Positions 9,001 through 16,168 of a DNA stretch of 64,000 nucleotides are shown one piece after another; position 1 is the stretch's first letter, and each line of letters starts with the position of its first letter. The stretch is from assembly GCF_005952805.1 (NCBI RefSeq), contig NZ_CP040709.1, positions 1,984,001-2,048,000 of the forward strand, in the 5' to 3' direction. A program made the position numbers and the translations under genes. This DNA is from Inhella inkyongensis (GTDB lineage Bacteria > Pseudomonadota > Gammaproteobacteria > Burkholderiales > Burkholderiaceae_C). Below the pieces are notes generated by a model. That model had not been told where the DNA came from, searched no databases, and was given only the letters and a program-made list of their open reading frames with translations.

Positions 9001-12000
9001 GCTGGAGAGCCCACGCAAGGCCGCCGTGCTCAGCGCGCGCAGATCATCGGACTGCATGGCATTGAGTTGATCCGTGCGCAAGCCAGCCGCCTGCACCGAG
9101 CTCAGCGCCGCCGCCTGGTTGGTGCCCAGGGCGACGATGCCATCGGTGGTCAAGGCCGAGAGCTGAGTGCTGGAGAGTGCGCGGATGCCGGCCGTGGTGA
9201 GTGCCGCCAAATCTTCGGTCTGCAGGGTTCCGATGACGGCCGAGCTCAGATTGGCGAGCTGGGTGGTCGTCATGGCGGCGAACTGTGCCGAGCTGAAGGC
9301 GTTCAGATCGTCGCTGCCCAGGGCCGAGAGGATGGCCGTGCTCAGCGAGGCCACCTGTGGGGTCGCCGTCAGGGTTTGCAACTGGTCGCTGGTCATGGCG
9401 CCGACCTGCTCGCTGCTCAGTCCGCGCAGCGCGCTGGTGCTGAGCGCACGCAGATCATCCGACTGGAAGGCATTGAGCTGGTCGGTGCGCAGACCAGCCG
9501 CCTGCACCGAGCTGAGCGCTGCTGCCTGGTTGGTGCCCAGGGCCACGATGCCGTCGGTGGTCAGCGCCGAGATCTGCGTGCTGGACAGGGCACGGATGCC
9601 GCTGCTGGTGATGGCCGCCAGGTCTTCGGTCTGCAGGGTGCCGATGACAGCCGAGCTCAGGTTGGCGAGCTGGCTGGTCGTCAGGCCGGCGAACTGGGCC
9701 GAGCTGAAGGCATTCAGATCGGCGCTGTTCAGGGCATTGAGCAGGCTGCTGGTCAGCGAGGCGACTTGCTGGGTGGTCAGCAACTGCTGCTGGTCACTGG
9801 TCAGGCCGGCGAGTTGGTCGCTGCTCATACCGCGCAGAGCGGCGGTGGAGAGGCCGCGCAGGTCGGCGGACTCCATGGCATTGAGCTGCGCGCTGGAGAG
9901 GCCCGCGATCTGCACCGAGCTGATGGCGGCGGCCTGGTGCGTGCCCAGGGCCACGATGCCGTCGGTGGTCAGCGCCGAGATCTGCGTGCTGGACAGGGCA
10001 CGGATGCCGCTGCTGGTGATGGCCGCCAGGTCTTCGGTCTGCAGGGTGCCGATGACGGCCGAGCTCAGGCTGGCGAGTTGAGCCGTCGTCATGGCGGCGA
10101 ACTGCGCGGTGCTGAAGGCGTTGAGGTCATCGCTGCCCAGGGAGCTGAGCAGGGCCGTGCTGAGCGAAGCGACCTGGGGCACGCCGCTCAGGGCTTGCAG
10201 CTGGTCGCTGGTCATGGCCCCGAGCTGGTCAGTGGTCATGCCACGCAGGGCTGCCGTGGACAGGGCGCGCAGGTCCGCCGTCTCCATGGCGTTGAGTTGA
10301 GCGCTGGAGAGCCCAGCGATCTGCACCGAGGTGATGGCGGCAGCCTGGTGCGTGCCCAGGGCCACGACGCCGTCGGTGGTCAGCGCCGAGAGCTGGGTGC
10401 TGGACAGGGCACGGATGCCGCTGCTGGTGATGGCCGCCAGGTCTTCGGTCTGCAGGGTGGCGAACACCGCCGAGCTCAGGTTGGCGAGCTGGCTGGTGCT
10501 CATGGCTGCGAACTGGGCCGAGCTGAAGGCGTTCAGATCGGCGCTGTTCAGGGCATTGAGCAGGCTGCTGGTCAGCGAGGCAACTTGCTGGGTGGTCAGC
10601 AGCTGCTGCTGGTCACTGGTCAGCCCGGCGAGCTGGTCGCTGCTCAGGCCGCGCAGGGCGGCGGTGGAGAGGCCGCGCAGATCGGCGGACTCCATGGCGT
10701 TCAATTGGGCGCTGGAGAGGCCCGCGATCTGCACCGAGCTGATGGCGGCCGCCTGGTGCGTGCCCAGGGCCACGATGCCATCGGTAGTGAGGGCCGAGAT
10801 CTGCGTGCTGGACAGGGCACGGATGCCGCTGCTGGTGATGGCCGCCAGGTCTTCGGTCTGCAGGGTGCCGATGACAGCCGAGCTCAGGTTGGCGAGCTGG
10901 CTGGTCGTCAGGCCGGCGAACTGGGCCGAGCTGAAGGCATTCAGATCGGCGCTGTTCAGGGCATTGAGCAGGCTGCTGGTCAGCGAGGCGACTTGCTGGG
11001 TGGTCAGCAGCTGCTGCTGGTCACTGGTCAGGCCGGCGAGTTGGTCGCTGCTCATACCGCGCAGAGCGGCGGTGGAGAGGCCGCGCAGATCGGCGGACTC
11101 CATGGCGTTCAATTGGGCGCTGGAGAGGCCCGCGATCTGCACCGAGCTGATGGCGGCGGCCTGGTGCGTGCCCAGAGCCACGATGCCGTCGGTGGTCAGC
11201 GCCGAGATCTGCGTGCTGGACAGGGCACGGATGCCGCTGCTGGTGATGGCCGCCAGGTCTTCGGTCTGCAGGGTGCCGATGACGGCCGAGCTCAGGCTGG
11301 CGAGTTGAGCCGTCGTCATGGCGGCGAACTGCGCGGTGCTGAAGGCGTTGAGGTCATCGCTGCCCAGGGAGCTGAGCAGGGCCGTGCTGAGCGAAGCGAC
11401 CTGGGGCACGCCGCTCAGGGCTTGCAGCTGGTCGCTGGTCATGGCCCCGAGCTGGTCGGTGGTCATGCCACGCAGGGCTGCCGTGGACAAGGCGCGCAGG
11501 TCCGCCGTCTCCATGGCGTTGAGTTGAGCGCTGGAGAGCCCAGCGATCTGCACCGAGGTGATGGCGGCAGCCTGGTGCGTGCCCAGGGCCACGACGCCGT
11601 CGGTGGTCAGCGCCGAGAGCTGGGTGCTGGACAGGGCACGGATGCCGCTGCTGGTGATGGCCGCCAGGTCTTCGGTCTGCAGGGTGGCGAACACCGCCGA
11701 GCTCAGGTTGGCGAGCTGGCTCGTGCTCATGGCCGCGAACTGGGCCGAGCTGAAGGCGTTCAGGTCGGCGCTGTTCAGGGCATTGAGCAGGCTGCTGGTC
11801 AGCGAGGCAACTTGCTGGGTGGTCAGCAGCTGCTGCTGGTCACTGGTCAGGCCGGCGAGCTGGTCGCTGCTCAGGCCGCGCAGGGCGGCGGTGGAGAGGC
11901 CGCGCAGATCGGCGGACTCCATGGCATTGAGCTGGGCGCTGGAGAGGCCCGCGATCTGCACCGAGCTGATGGCGGCGGCCTGGTGCGTGCCCAGGGCCAC

Positions 12001-14970
12001 GATGCCGTCGGTGGTCAGTGCTGAGATCTGCGTGCTGGACAGGGCACGGATGCCGCTGCTGGTGATGGCCGCCAGGTCCTCCGTCTGCAGGGTGCCGATG
12101 ACAGCCGAGCTCAGGTTGGCGAGCTGGCTGGTCGTCAGGCCGGCGAACTGGGCCGAGCTGAAGGCATTCAGATCGGCGCTGTTCAGGGCATTGAGCAGGC
12201 TGCTGGTCAGCGAGGCAACTTGCTGGGTGGTCAGCAGCTGCTGCTGGTCACTGGTCAGGCCGGCGAGCTGGTCGCTGCTCAGGCCGCGCAGAGCGGCGGT
12301 GGAGAGGCCGCGCAGATCGGCGGACTCCATGGCGTTTAATTGGGCGCTGGAGAGGCCCGCGATCTGCACCGAGCTGATGGCGGCGGCCTGATGCGTACCC
12401 AGGGCCACGATGCCGTCGGTGGTCAGCGCCGAGATCTGCGTGCTGGACAGGGCACGGATGCCGCTGCTGGTGATGGCCGCCAGGTCTTCGGTCTGCAGGG
12501 TGCCGATGACAGCCGAGCTCAAGCTGGCGAGCTGAGCCGTCGTCATGGCGGCGAACTGCGCGGTGCTGAAGGCGTTGAGGTCATCGCTGCCCAGCGAGCT
12601 GAGCAGGGCCGTGCTGAGCGAAGCGACCTGGGGCACGCCGCTCAGGGCTTGCAGCTGGTCGCTGGTCATGGCCCCGAGCTGGTCGGTGGTCATGCCACGC
12701 AGGGCTGCCGTGGACAAGGCGCGCAGGTCCGCCGTCTCCATGGCGTTGAGTTGAGCGCTGGAGAGCCCAGCGATCTGCACCGAGGTGATGGCGGCAGCCT
12801 GGTGCGTGCCCAGGGCCACGACGCCGTCGGTGGTCAGCGCCGAGAGCTGGGTGCTGGACAGGGCACGGATGCCGCTGCTGGTGATGGCCGCCAGGTCTTC
12901 GGTCTGCAGGGTGGCGAACACCGCCGAGCTCAGGTTGGCGAGCTGGCTGGTGCTCATGGCCGCGAACTGGGCCGAGCTGAAGGCGTTCAGATCGGCGCTG
13001 TTCAGGGCATTGAGCAGGCTGCTGGTCAGCGAGGCAACTTGCTGGGTGGTCAGCAGCTGCTGCTGGTCACTGGTCAGCCCGGCGAGCTGGTCGCTGCTCA
13101 GGCCGCGCAGGGCGGCGGTGGAGAGGCCGCGCAGATCGGCGGACTCCATGGCGTTCAATTGGGCGCTGGAGAGGCCCGCGATCTGCACCGAGCTGATGGC
13201 GGCCGCCTGGTTGGTGCCCAGGGCCACGATGCCGTCGGTGGTCAGTGCTGAGATCTGCGTGCTGGACAGGGCACGGATGCCGCTGCTGGTGATGGCCGCC
13301 AGGTCCTCCGTCTGCAGGGTGCCGATGACAGCCGAGCTCAGGTTGGCGAGCTGGCTGGTCGTCAGGCCGGCGAACTGGGCCGAGCTGAAGGCATTCAGAT
13401 CGGCGCTGTTCAGGGCATTGAGCAGGCTGCTGGTCAGCGAGGCAACTTGCTGGGTGGTCAGCAGCTGCTGCTGGTCACTGGTCAGGCCGGCGAGCTGGTC
13501 GCTGCTCAGGCCGCGCAGAGCGGCGGTGGAGAGGCCGCGCAGATCGGCGGACTCCAGGGCGTTCAATTGGGCGCTGGAGAGGCCCGCGATCTGCACCGAG
13601 CTGATGGCGGCGGCCTGGTGCGTGCCCAGGGCCACGATGCCGTCGGTGGTCAGCGCCGAGATCTGCGTGCTGGACAGGGCACGGATGCCGCTGCTGGTGA
13701 TGGCCGCCAGGTCTTCGGTCTGCAGGGTGCCGATGACGGCCGAGCTCAGATTGGCCAGCTGGCTGGTGCTCATGGCCGCGAACTGGGCCGAACTGAAAGC
13801 GTTCAGATCGGCGCTGTTCAGGGCATTGAGCAGGCTGCTGGTGAGCGAAGCCACTTGGCTGGTGCTGAGGAGCTGCTGCTGGTCGCTGGTCAGGCCGGCC
13901 AACTGATCGCTGCTCAGACCGCGCAGGGCGGCGGTGGAGAGTCCGCGCAGGTCGGCGGACTCCAAAGCGTTCAACTGGGCACTGGAGAGCCCTGCGATTT
14001 GCACCGAGGTGATCGCCGCCGCTTGATGTGTGCCCAGCGCGACGATGCCATCGGTGGTGAGTGCCGAGAGCTGGGTGCTGGAAAGGGCGCGGATACCGGT
14101 GCTGGTGATGGCTGCCAGATCTTCAGTCTGCAGACTGCCGATCACGGCCGAGCTGAGGTTGGCCAACTGGCTGCTGGACATGGCAGCGAACTGGGCCGAA
14201 CTGAATGCATTGAGGTCATCGCTGCTCAAGGTATTGAGCAGGGTGCTGGTCAGCGAGGCAACCTGTTGGGTGGTCAACAGTTGCTGTTGATCACTGCTCA
14301 ATCCGGCCAGTTGATCGCTGTTCAATCCCCGCAGCGCCGAGGTGGCGAGCGCGCGCAGATCGGCCGACTCCATGGCGTTGAGCTGGGCACTCGAGAGACC
14401 GGCGATCTGCACCGAGGTCAAGGATGCCGCCTGCTGGCTGCCCAATGCGGCGATCGCGTCGGTATTCAGGGCCGAAAGCTGGGTGCTGGACAGACCACGG
14501 ACGGCGCTGGTCGTGAGGGCGGCCAGGTCTTCGGTCTGCAGGGCGCCGATGGCGGCCGAGCTCAGGGTGCCGGTCTGCGACGAGGTCAGCGCAGCGAATT
14601 GCTCGGTGACAAAGGCGTTCAGGTCGCTGCTGGACAGGCCGCCCAGTTGCGTGCTGGTGAAGGCCCGCATCTGGCTGGTGGAGAAGGCCGGGAGCTGATC
14701 TGTGGTCAGTGCGTCCAGCTTGTCCGTGCCCAGGGATCGCAACGCCGTGGTGTTGATCAGGCGCAGATCCTGGGTTTCAAAGGCCTTGAACTGCTCGGTA
14801 TTGATGAAGCTGAACGCCCGAGTCCCCAAGGAGGGCACCTGAACACTGGTCAGGGCTTGGATCTTGTCGGTCGTGAACGCCGCCCAATCATCCGAAGTGA
14901 GATTGGCCAGGGTGGAGGTCGACAGACCAGCAATCTGGGCCGAATTCAGGCTCGAGATCAAGGAAGCCAT
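6049..14970 (-). CDS. giant octapeptide-repeat protein with C-terminal calcium-loop module, probably secreted
   Basis: A single 2973-residue reading frame. From residue 8 to about 2742 it is an almost unbroken run of about 340 octapeptides with consensus L-[ST]-[ST]-x-[QD]-[LIV]-x-[AG]. The last ~230 residues hold a module with several EF-hand-like loops (DLDGNGIQT, DLNGDGVINDGRE, DSDKDGDIDANDAN, DADHDGITDAGE), of the kind seen near the C-termini of RTX-type type I secreted proteins. There is no N-terminal signal peptide and no membrane segment, and no GGxGxD nonapeptides are seen. A type I secreted adhesin or surface-layer-like protein is a reasonable inference, but no ABC exporter, fusion protein or TolC gene is present here. 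A terminator follows; glycosyltransferase genes lie downstream on the same strand. Confidence 0.85.
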   Translation of the reverse strand: MASLISSLNSAQIAGLSTSTLANLTSDDWAAFTTDKIQALTSVQVPSLGTRAFSFINTEQFKAFETQDLRLINTTALRSLGTDKLDALTTDQLPAFSTSQMRAFTSTQLGGLSSSDLNAFVTEQFAALTSSQTGTLSSAAIGALQTEDLAALTTSAVRGLSSTQLSALNTDAIAALGSQQAASLTSVQIAGLSSAQLNAMESADLRALATSALRGLNSDQLAGLSSDQQQLLTTQQVASLTSTLLNTLSSDDLNAFSSAQFAAMSSSQLANLSSAVIGSLQTEDLAAITSTGIRALSSTQLSALTTDGIVALGTHQAAAITSVQIAGLSSAQLNALESADLRGLSTAALRGLSSDQLAGLTSDQQQLLSTSQVASLTSSLLNALNSADLNAFSSAQFAAMSTSQLANLSSAVIGTLQTEDLAAITSSGIRALSSTQISALTTDGIVALGTHQAAAISSVQIAGLSSAQLNALESADLRGLSTAALRGLSSDQLAGLTSDQQQLLTTQQVASLTSSLLNALNSADLNAFSSAQFAGLTTSQLANLSSAVIGTLQTEDLAAITSSGIRALSSTQISALTTDGIVALGTNQAAAISSVQIAGLSSAQLNAMESADLRGLSTAALRGLSSDQLAGLTSDQQQLLTTQQVASLTSSLLNALNSADLNAFSSAQFAAMSTSQLANLSSAVFATLQTEDLAAITSSGIRALSSTQLSALTTDGVVALGTHQAAAITSVQIAGLSSAQLNAMETADLRALSTAALRGMTTDQLGAMTSDQLQALSGVPQVASLSTALLSSLGSDDLNAFSTAQFAAMTTAQLASLSSAVIGTLQTEDLAAITSSGIRALSSTQISALTTDGIVALGTHQAAAISSVQIAGLSSAQLNAMESADLRGLSTAALRGLSSDQLAGLTSDQQQLLTTQQVASLTSSLLNALNSADLNAFSSAQFAGLTTSQLANLSSAVIGTLQTEDLAAITSSGIRALSSTQISALTTDGIVALGTHQAAAISSVQIAGLSSAQLNAMESADLRGLSTAALRGLSSDQLAGLTSDQQQLLTTQQVASLTSSLLNALNSADLNAFSSAQFAAMSTSQLANLSSAVFATLQTEDLAAITSSGIRALSSTQLSALTTDGVVALGTHQAAAITSVQIAGLSSAQLNAMETADLRALSTAALRGMTTDQLGAMTSDQLQALSGVPQVASLSTALLSSLGSDDLNAFSTAQFAAMTTAQLASLSSAVIGTLQTEDLAAITSSGIRALSSTQISALTTDGIVALGTHQAAAISSVQIAGLSSAQLNAMESADLRGLSTAALRGMSSDQLAGLTSDQQQLLTTQQVASLTSSLLNALNSADLNAFSSAQFAGLTTSQLANLSSAVIGTLQTEDLAAITSSGIRALSSTQISALTTDGIVALGTHQAAAISSVQIAGLSSAQLNAMESADLRGLSTAALRGLSSDQLAGLTSDQQQLLTTQQVASLTSSLLNALNSADLNAFSSAQFAAMSTSQLANLSSAVFATLQTEDLAAITSSGIRALSSTQLSALTTDGVVALGTHQAAAITSVQIAGLSSAQLNAMETADLRALSTAALRGMTTDQLGAMTSDQLQALSGVPQVASLSTALLSSLGSDDLNAFSTAQFAAMTTAQLASLSSAVIGTLQTEDLAAITSSGIRALSSTQISALTTDGIVALGTHQAAAISSVQIAGLSSAQLNAMESADLRGLSTAALRGMSSDQLAGLTSDQQQLLTTQQVASLTSSLLNALNSADLNAFSSAQFAGLTTSQLANLSSAVIGTLQTEDLAAITSSGIRALSSTQISALTTDGIVALGTNQAAALSSVQAAGLRTDQLNAFQSDDLRALSTSALRGLSSEQVGAMTSDQLQTLTATPQVASLSTAILSALGSDDLNAFSSAQFAAMTTTQLANLSSAVIGTLQTEDLAALTTAGIRALSSTQLSALTTDGIVALGTNQAAALSSVQAAGLRTDQLNAMQSDDLRALSTAALRGLSSDQFAALTSDQQQLLSNTQVASLTSSLLNGLSSADLNAFSSAQFAAMSSSQLSNLSSAVIGTLETEDLAAIGSSVIRALTSTQISALTTDGIVALGTHQAAALTSVQAAGLRSDQLNAFQSDDLRALTTAALRGLSSDQFAALTSDQQQVLSTAQVASLTSSLLNALNSADLNAFSSAQFAALSTSQIANLSSAVFATLQTEDLAAISSAGIRALTSTQVSAFTTDGIVALGSHQAAAMSSVQIAGLSSAQLNAMESADLRALTTSALRGLSSDQLSALTSDQQQLLTTQQVASLTSSLLNALSSADLNAFSTEQFAGLSTTQLSNLSTALLGTLQTEDLASISSSAFRALTSTQIGSLSTDGIVALGTHQVAAMSSVQAAGFRTDQLVALQSDDLRALSTSALRGLSTEQFTAFTTDHIPQLTAAQVTSLQSSHIAVLSTAELDAMTTNQFAAMTATQAAGFNTAHMVALASEDLRALSIFAIRGLSTDNLAALTTDQIPQLTALQVGALTTSQVAGLQTDDLVALSTEQVVALSSSQMAAMSSAQIGALATDDVRVLTSAQVRGLGSEDLSAMNTDQIAALSSVAAGSLTSGQIAGLSSADMGALASDAVRALSTSTVRALTSEQVAGLTSDQVSTLTTTQIGALRTDAVVALGTEDYAAMTSSQFAGFTSSQIAVIETADLRQLASDDIKALSSVQIDGFTTEHIASLTSDQIDGLDTVDIASMSMTQVLAFNTDQITSMTDEQRNALFLATPIMLDLDGNGIQTVAAAQGVNFDLFGSGTSAQWGWTAGADGLLAMDLNGDGVINDGRELFGSGTRLADGSVGADGYTALAQQDSDKDGDIDANDANFNQMRVWVDADHDGITDAGELKTLTELGIASLNLNAMKGSEVDNGNVLGLVSSFTRTDGSTSQMADVWFAKHKPEEGAPPPSLGDVLAAPNSLPLPDPNPGSAGTAQVHPGGAPLIMVRKYLDDDELFKPPLI
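6745..14949 (-). repeat. protein-coding octapeptide repeat array (24-bp units grouped into 408-411-bp modules)
   Basis: The coding DNA is an in-frame array of 24-bp units. Over most of its length 17 octads form a 136-residue (408-bp) module with recurring members such as LQTEDLAA, LTTDGIVA, FSSAQFAA and MESADLRG. Some modules contain one nonapeptide (LSGVPQVAS or LTATPQVAS), making 411 bp. The N-terminal ~20 octads and the C-terminal ~45 octads are more diverged and do not follow the 17-octad order. Confidence 0.85.
9550..13640 (-). repeat. 1227-bp higher-order tandem repeat inside the giant gene, about 3.3 copies
   Basis: Three consecutive modules (408 + 408 + 411 bp) recur as a block. Landmark sequences recur exactly 1227 bp apart, for example near 10091, 11318 and 12545, and near 10331, 11558 and 12785. 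Long stretches look identical between copies at the DNA level, with few third-position changes, implying recent duplication or gene conversion. The outer limits are approximate. Confidence 0.85.
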
Positions 14971-15425
14971 GATGTGCTCGCTTCTTCAGTTTGGGCCTGG
15001 GTGCGCAGTTGGAGCGCACTCAAGCACCGTGCGCGCCGCATGAGGGACTCATGCTGCGCGCGGGGGTTGACGCAGTGGTGACAGGCCACTGCCCTCAGCC
15101 GGATGACGCCCCAACGGTACGACGGTCCCGTTGGCGCGATGGGGTGCTCAACATCGGTACAAACCCTTGTTTAAGGCCGCTTGCTTCCAGCCGTGCGGGA
15201 ATGCGCGATCGCGCCGCCCAGACATGCCGGATGCTCGTCTTCGGCTTTTCGGGTGGCCCGTTCAGAACTTGAGGGCCTTGATCGAACTTTTTTCATATTT
15301 CTCCCCGAATGCGGGTTTGTCCCAGGTCGCCTGGAACAGGCGAGCTGGGGGTCGCAGGATGCTAGTGGGGGAGGGGTGAGGCGGCGGGAGGAAAAGCGCC
15401 GCGAACTCGGGTCAATCCGCTTGCT
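14971..15425. other. 455-bp intergenic region, no gene seen
   Basis: Lies between the start of the giant repeat gene and the end of the GntR regulator gene, both on the minus strand. I see no convincing reading frame, tRNA or strong terminator. The giant gene's promoter must lie here; an AT-richer stretch around 15285-15305 is the only weak candidate. The ribosome site before the ATG at 14970 is poor (GAAGAAG, about 13 bp upstream). Confidence 0.5.
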
Positions 15426-16073
15426 TCAGCGCTCTGTGGGCTGGGCAGCAGCTAGGCCTTGTTGGAAGTGCTGGTGCATGAGCTTGCGCGCCAGTTCGGC
15501 GTCGCGTGCGTGCAGCGCGGCCATGAGGGCGCGATGCTCCTTCAAGGAGTCTTGCGGCCGTCCGGGCTGGAACAGGGAATGGTGACGGTTGAGTTTCATC
15601 AGCCGGCGCAAATCGGTCACGATGTGCTGGCGCCAACGGTTGCCCTCGATCGCGAGCAGGCGAAGATGGAACTGTTCGTTGGCGTGAAAGAACTCGTCCC
15701 GTTGCGCCACATGCTGCTCCAGAGCTTGATGCAGTTCGTCCAGTTCCTGGATTTCGGCGCTGCTGGCGCGGGTGGCAACTTGCGCTGCGGCGTCGCTTTC
15801 CAAGAGTGCCAGCAGCTGGTAGGCCTCGCGGACATCGCGTTCGCTCATTTCGGTCACGTAGGCGCCGCGGCGCACCTTCATCGTGACCAGGCCCTCGGCG
15901 GCCAGTACCTTGAGGGCCTCGCGCAGCGGGGTGCGGCTGATGCCCAGTTCGGCGCACAGCGCCATTTCGTCGATCCAGCTTCCAGGCTCCAGCTGGCGGT
16001 TGAAGATGCGTTGGCGCAAATGCTCCGCCACCTCCTGATAGAGCGCGTGGGGGGCAAGGGGGGCGGCGGCCAT
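15426..16073 (-). CDS. GntR-family (FCD subfamily) transcriptional regulator
   Basis: A 215-residue regulator. The N-terminal winged helix (residues about 12-78, including LGISRTPLREALKVLAAEGLV) is the GntR signature. The rest is an all-helical FCD ligand-binding domain with His residues in FHANEQFHLRLL and EHRALMAALHARD that could bind a metal and a carboxylic acid. It is transcribed divergently from the methylmalonyl-CoA mutase operon, with a perfect palindrome between them. I infer it controls that operon and perhaps itself, with an organic acid or acyl-CoA as effector; the ligand is not deducible. Confidence 0.9.
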   Translation of the reverse strand: MAAAPLAPHALYQEVAEHLRQRIFNRQLEPGSWIDEMALCAELGISRTPLREALKVLAAEGLVTMKVRRGAYVTEMSERDVREAYQLLALLESDAAAQVATRASSAEIQELDELHQALEQHVAQRDEFFHANEQFHLRLLAIEGNRWRQHIVTDLRRLMKLNRHHSLFQPGRPQDSLKEHRALMAALHARDAELARKLMHQHFQQGLAAAQPTER

Positions 16074-16112
16074 GAAGCGGGTGGGTTGCGGTCAGATTCT
16101 AGTCAGATCTGA

Positions 16113-16128
16113 ATTCATAATTATGAAT
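16113..16128. promoter_or_regulatory. perfect 16-bp palindrome, candidate operator of the GntR regulator
   Basis: ATTCATAATTATGAAT is identical to its reverse complement and lies in the 95-bp divergent region, 40 bp before the regulator start and 41 bp before the mutase start. A second short palindrome (TCAGATCTGA, 16103-16112) abuts it, and GTCAGAT occurs twice (16091 and 16102). The AT-rich core could also overlap -10 elements. Confidence 0.6.
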
Positions 16129-16168
16129 ACGTCGGGCGCTATGATGCCCGACCCCGTTGGAGCGTCCT

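Noticed and set aside
8560..12024. Very long plus-strand open frame (over 1100 codons) opposite the giant repeat gene, and several shorter ones nearby
   Set aside because: It is the antisense image of the 24-bp repeat: a stop-free antisense codon pattern is copied with every repeat. It has no sensible start context and its own repetitive product mirrors the real gene's period.
6745..14949. Regularly spaced short repeats suggesting a CRISPR array
   Set aside because: The period is 24 bp within an intact reading frame, with no unique spacers and no cas genes.
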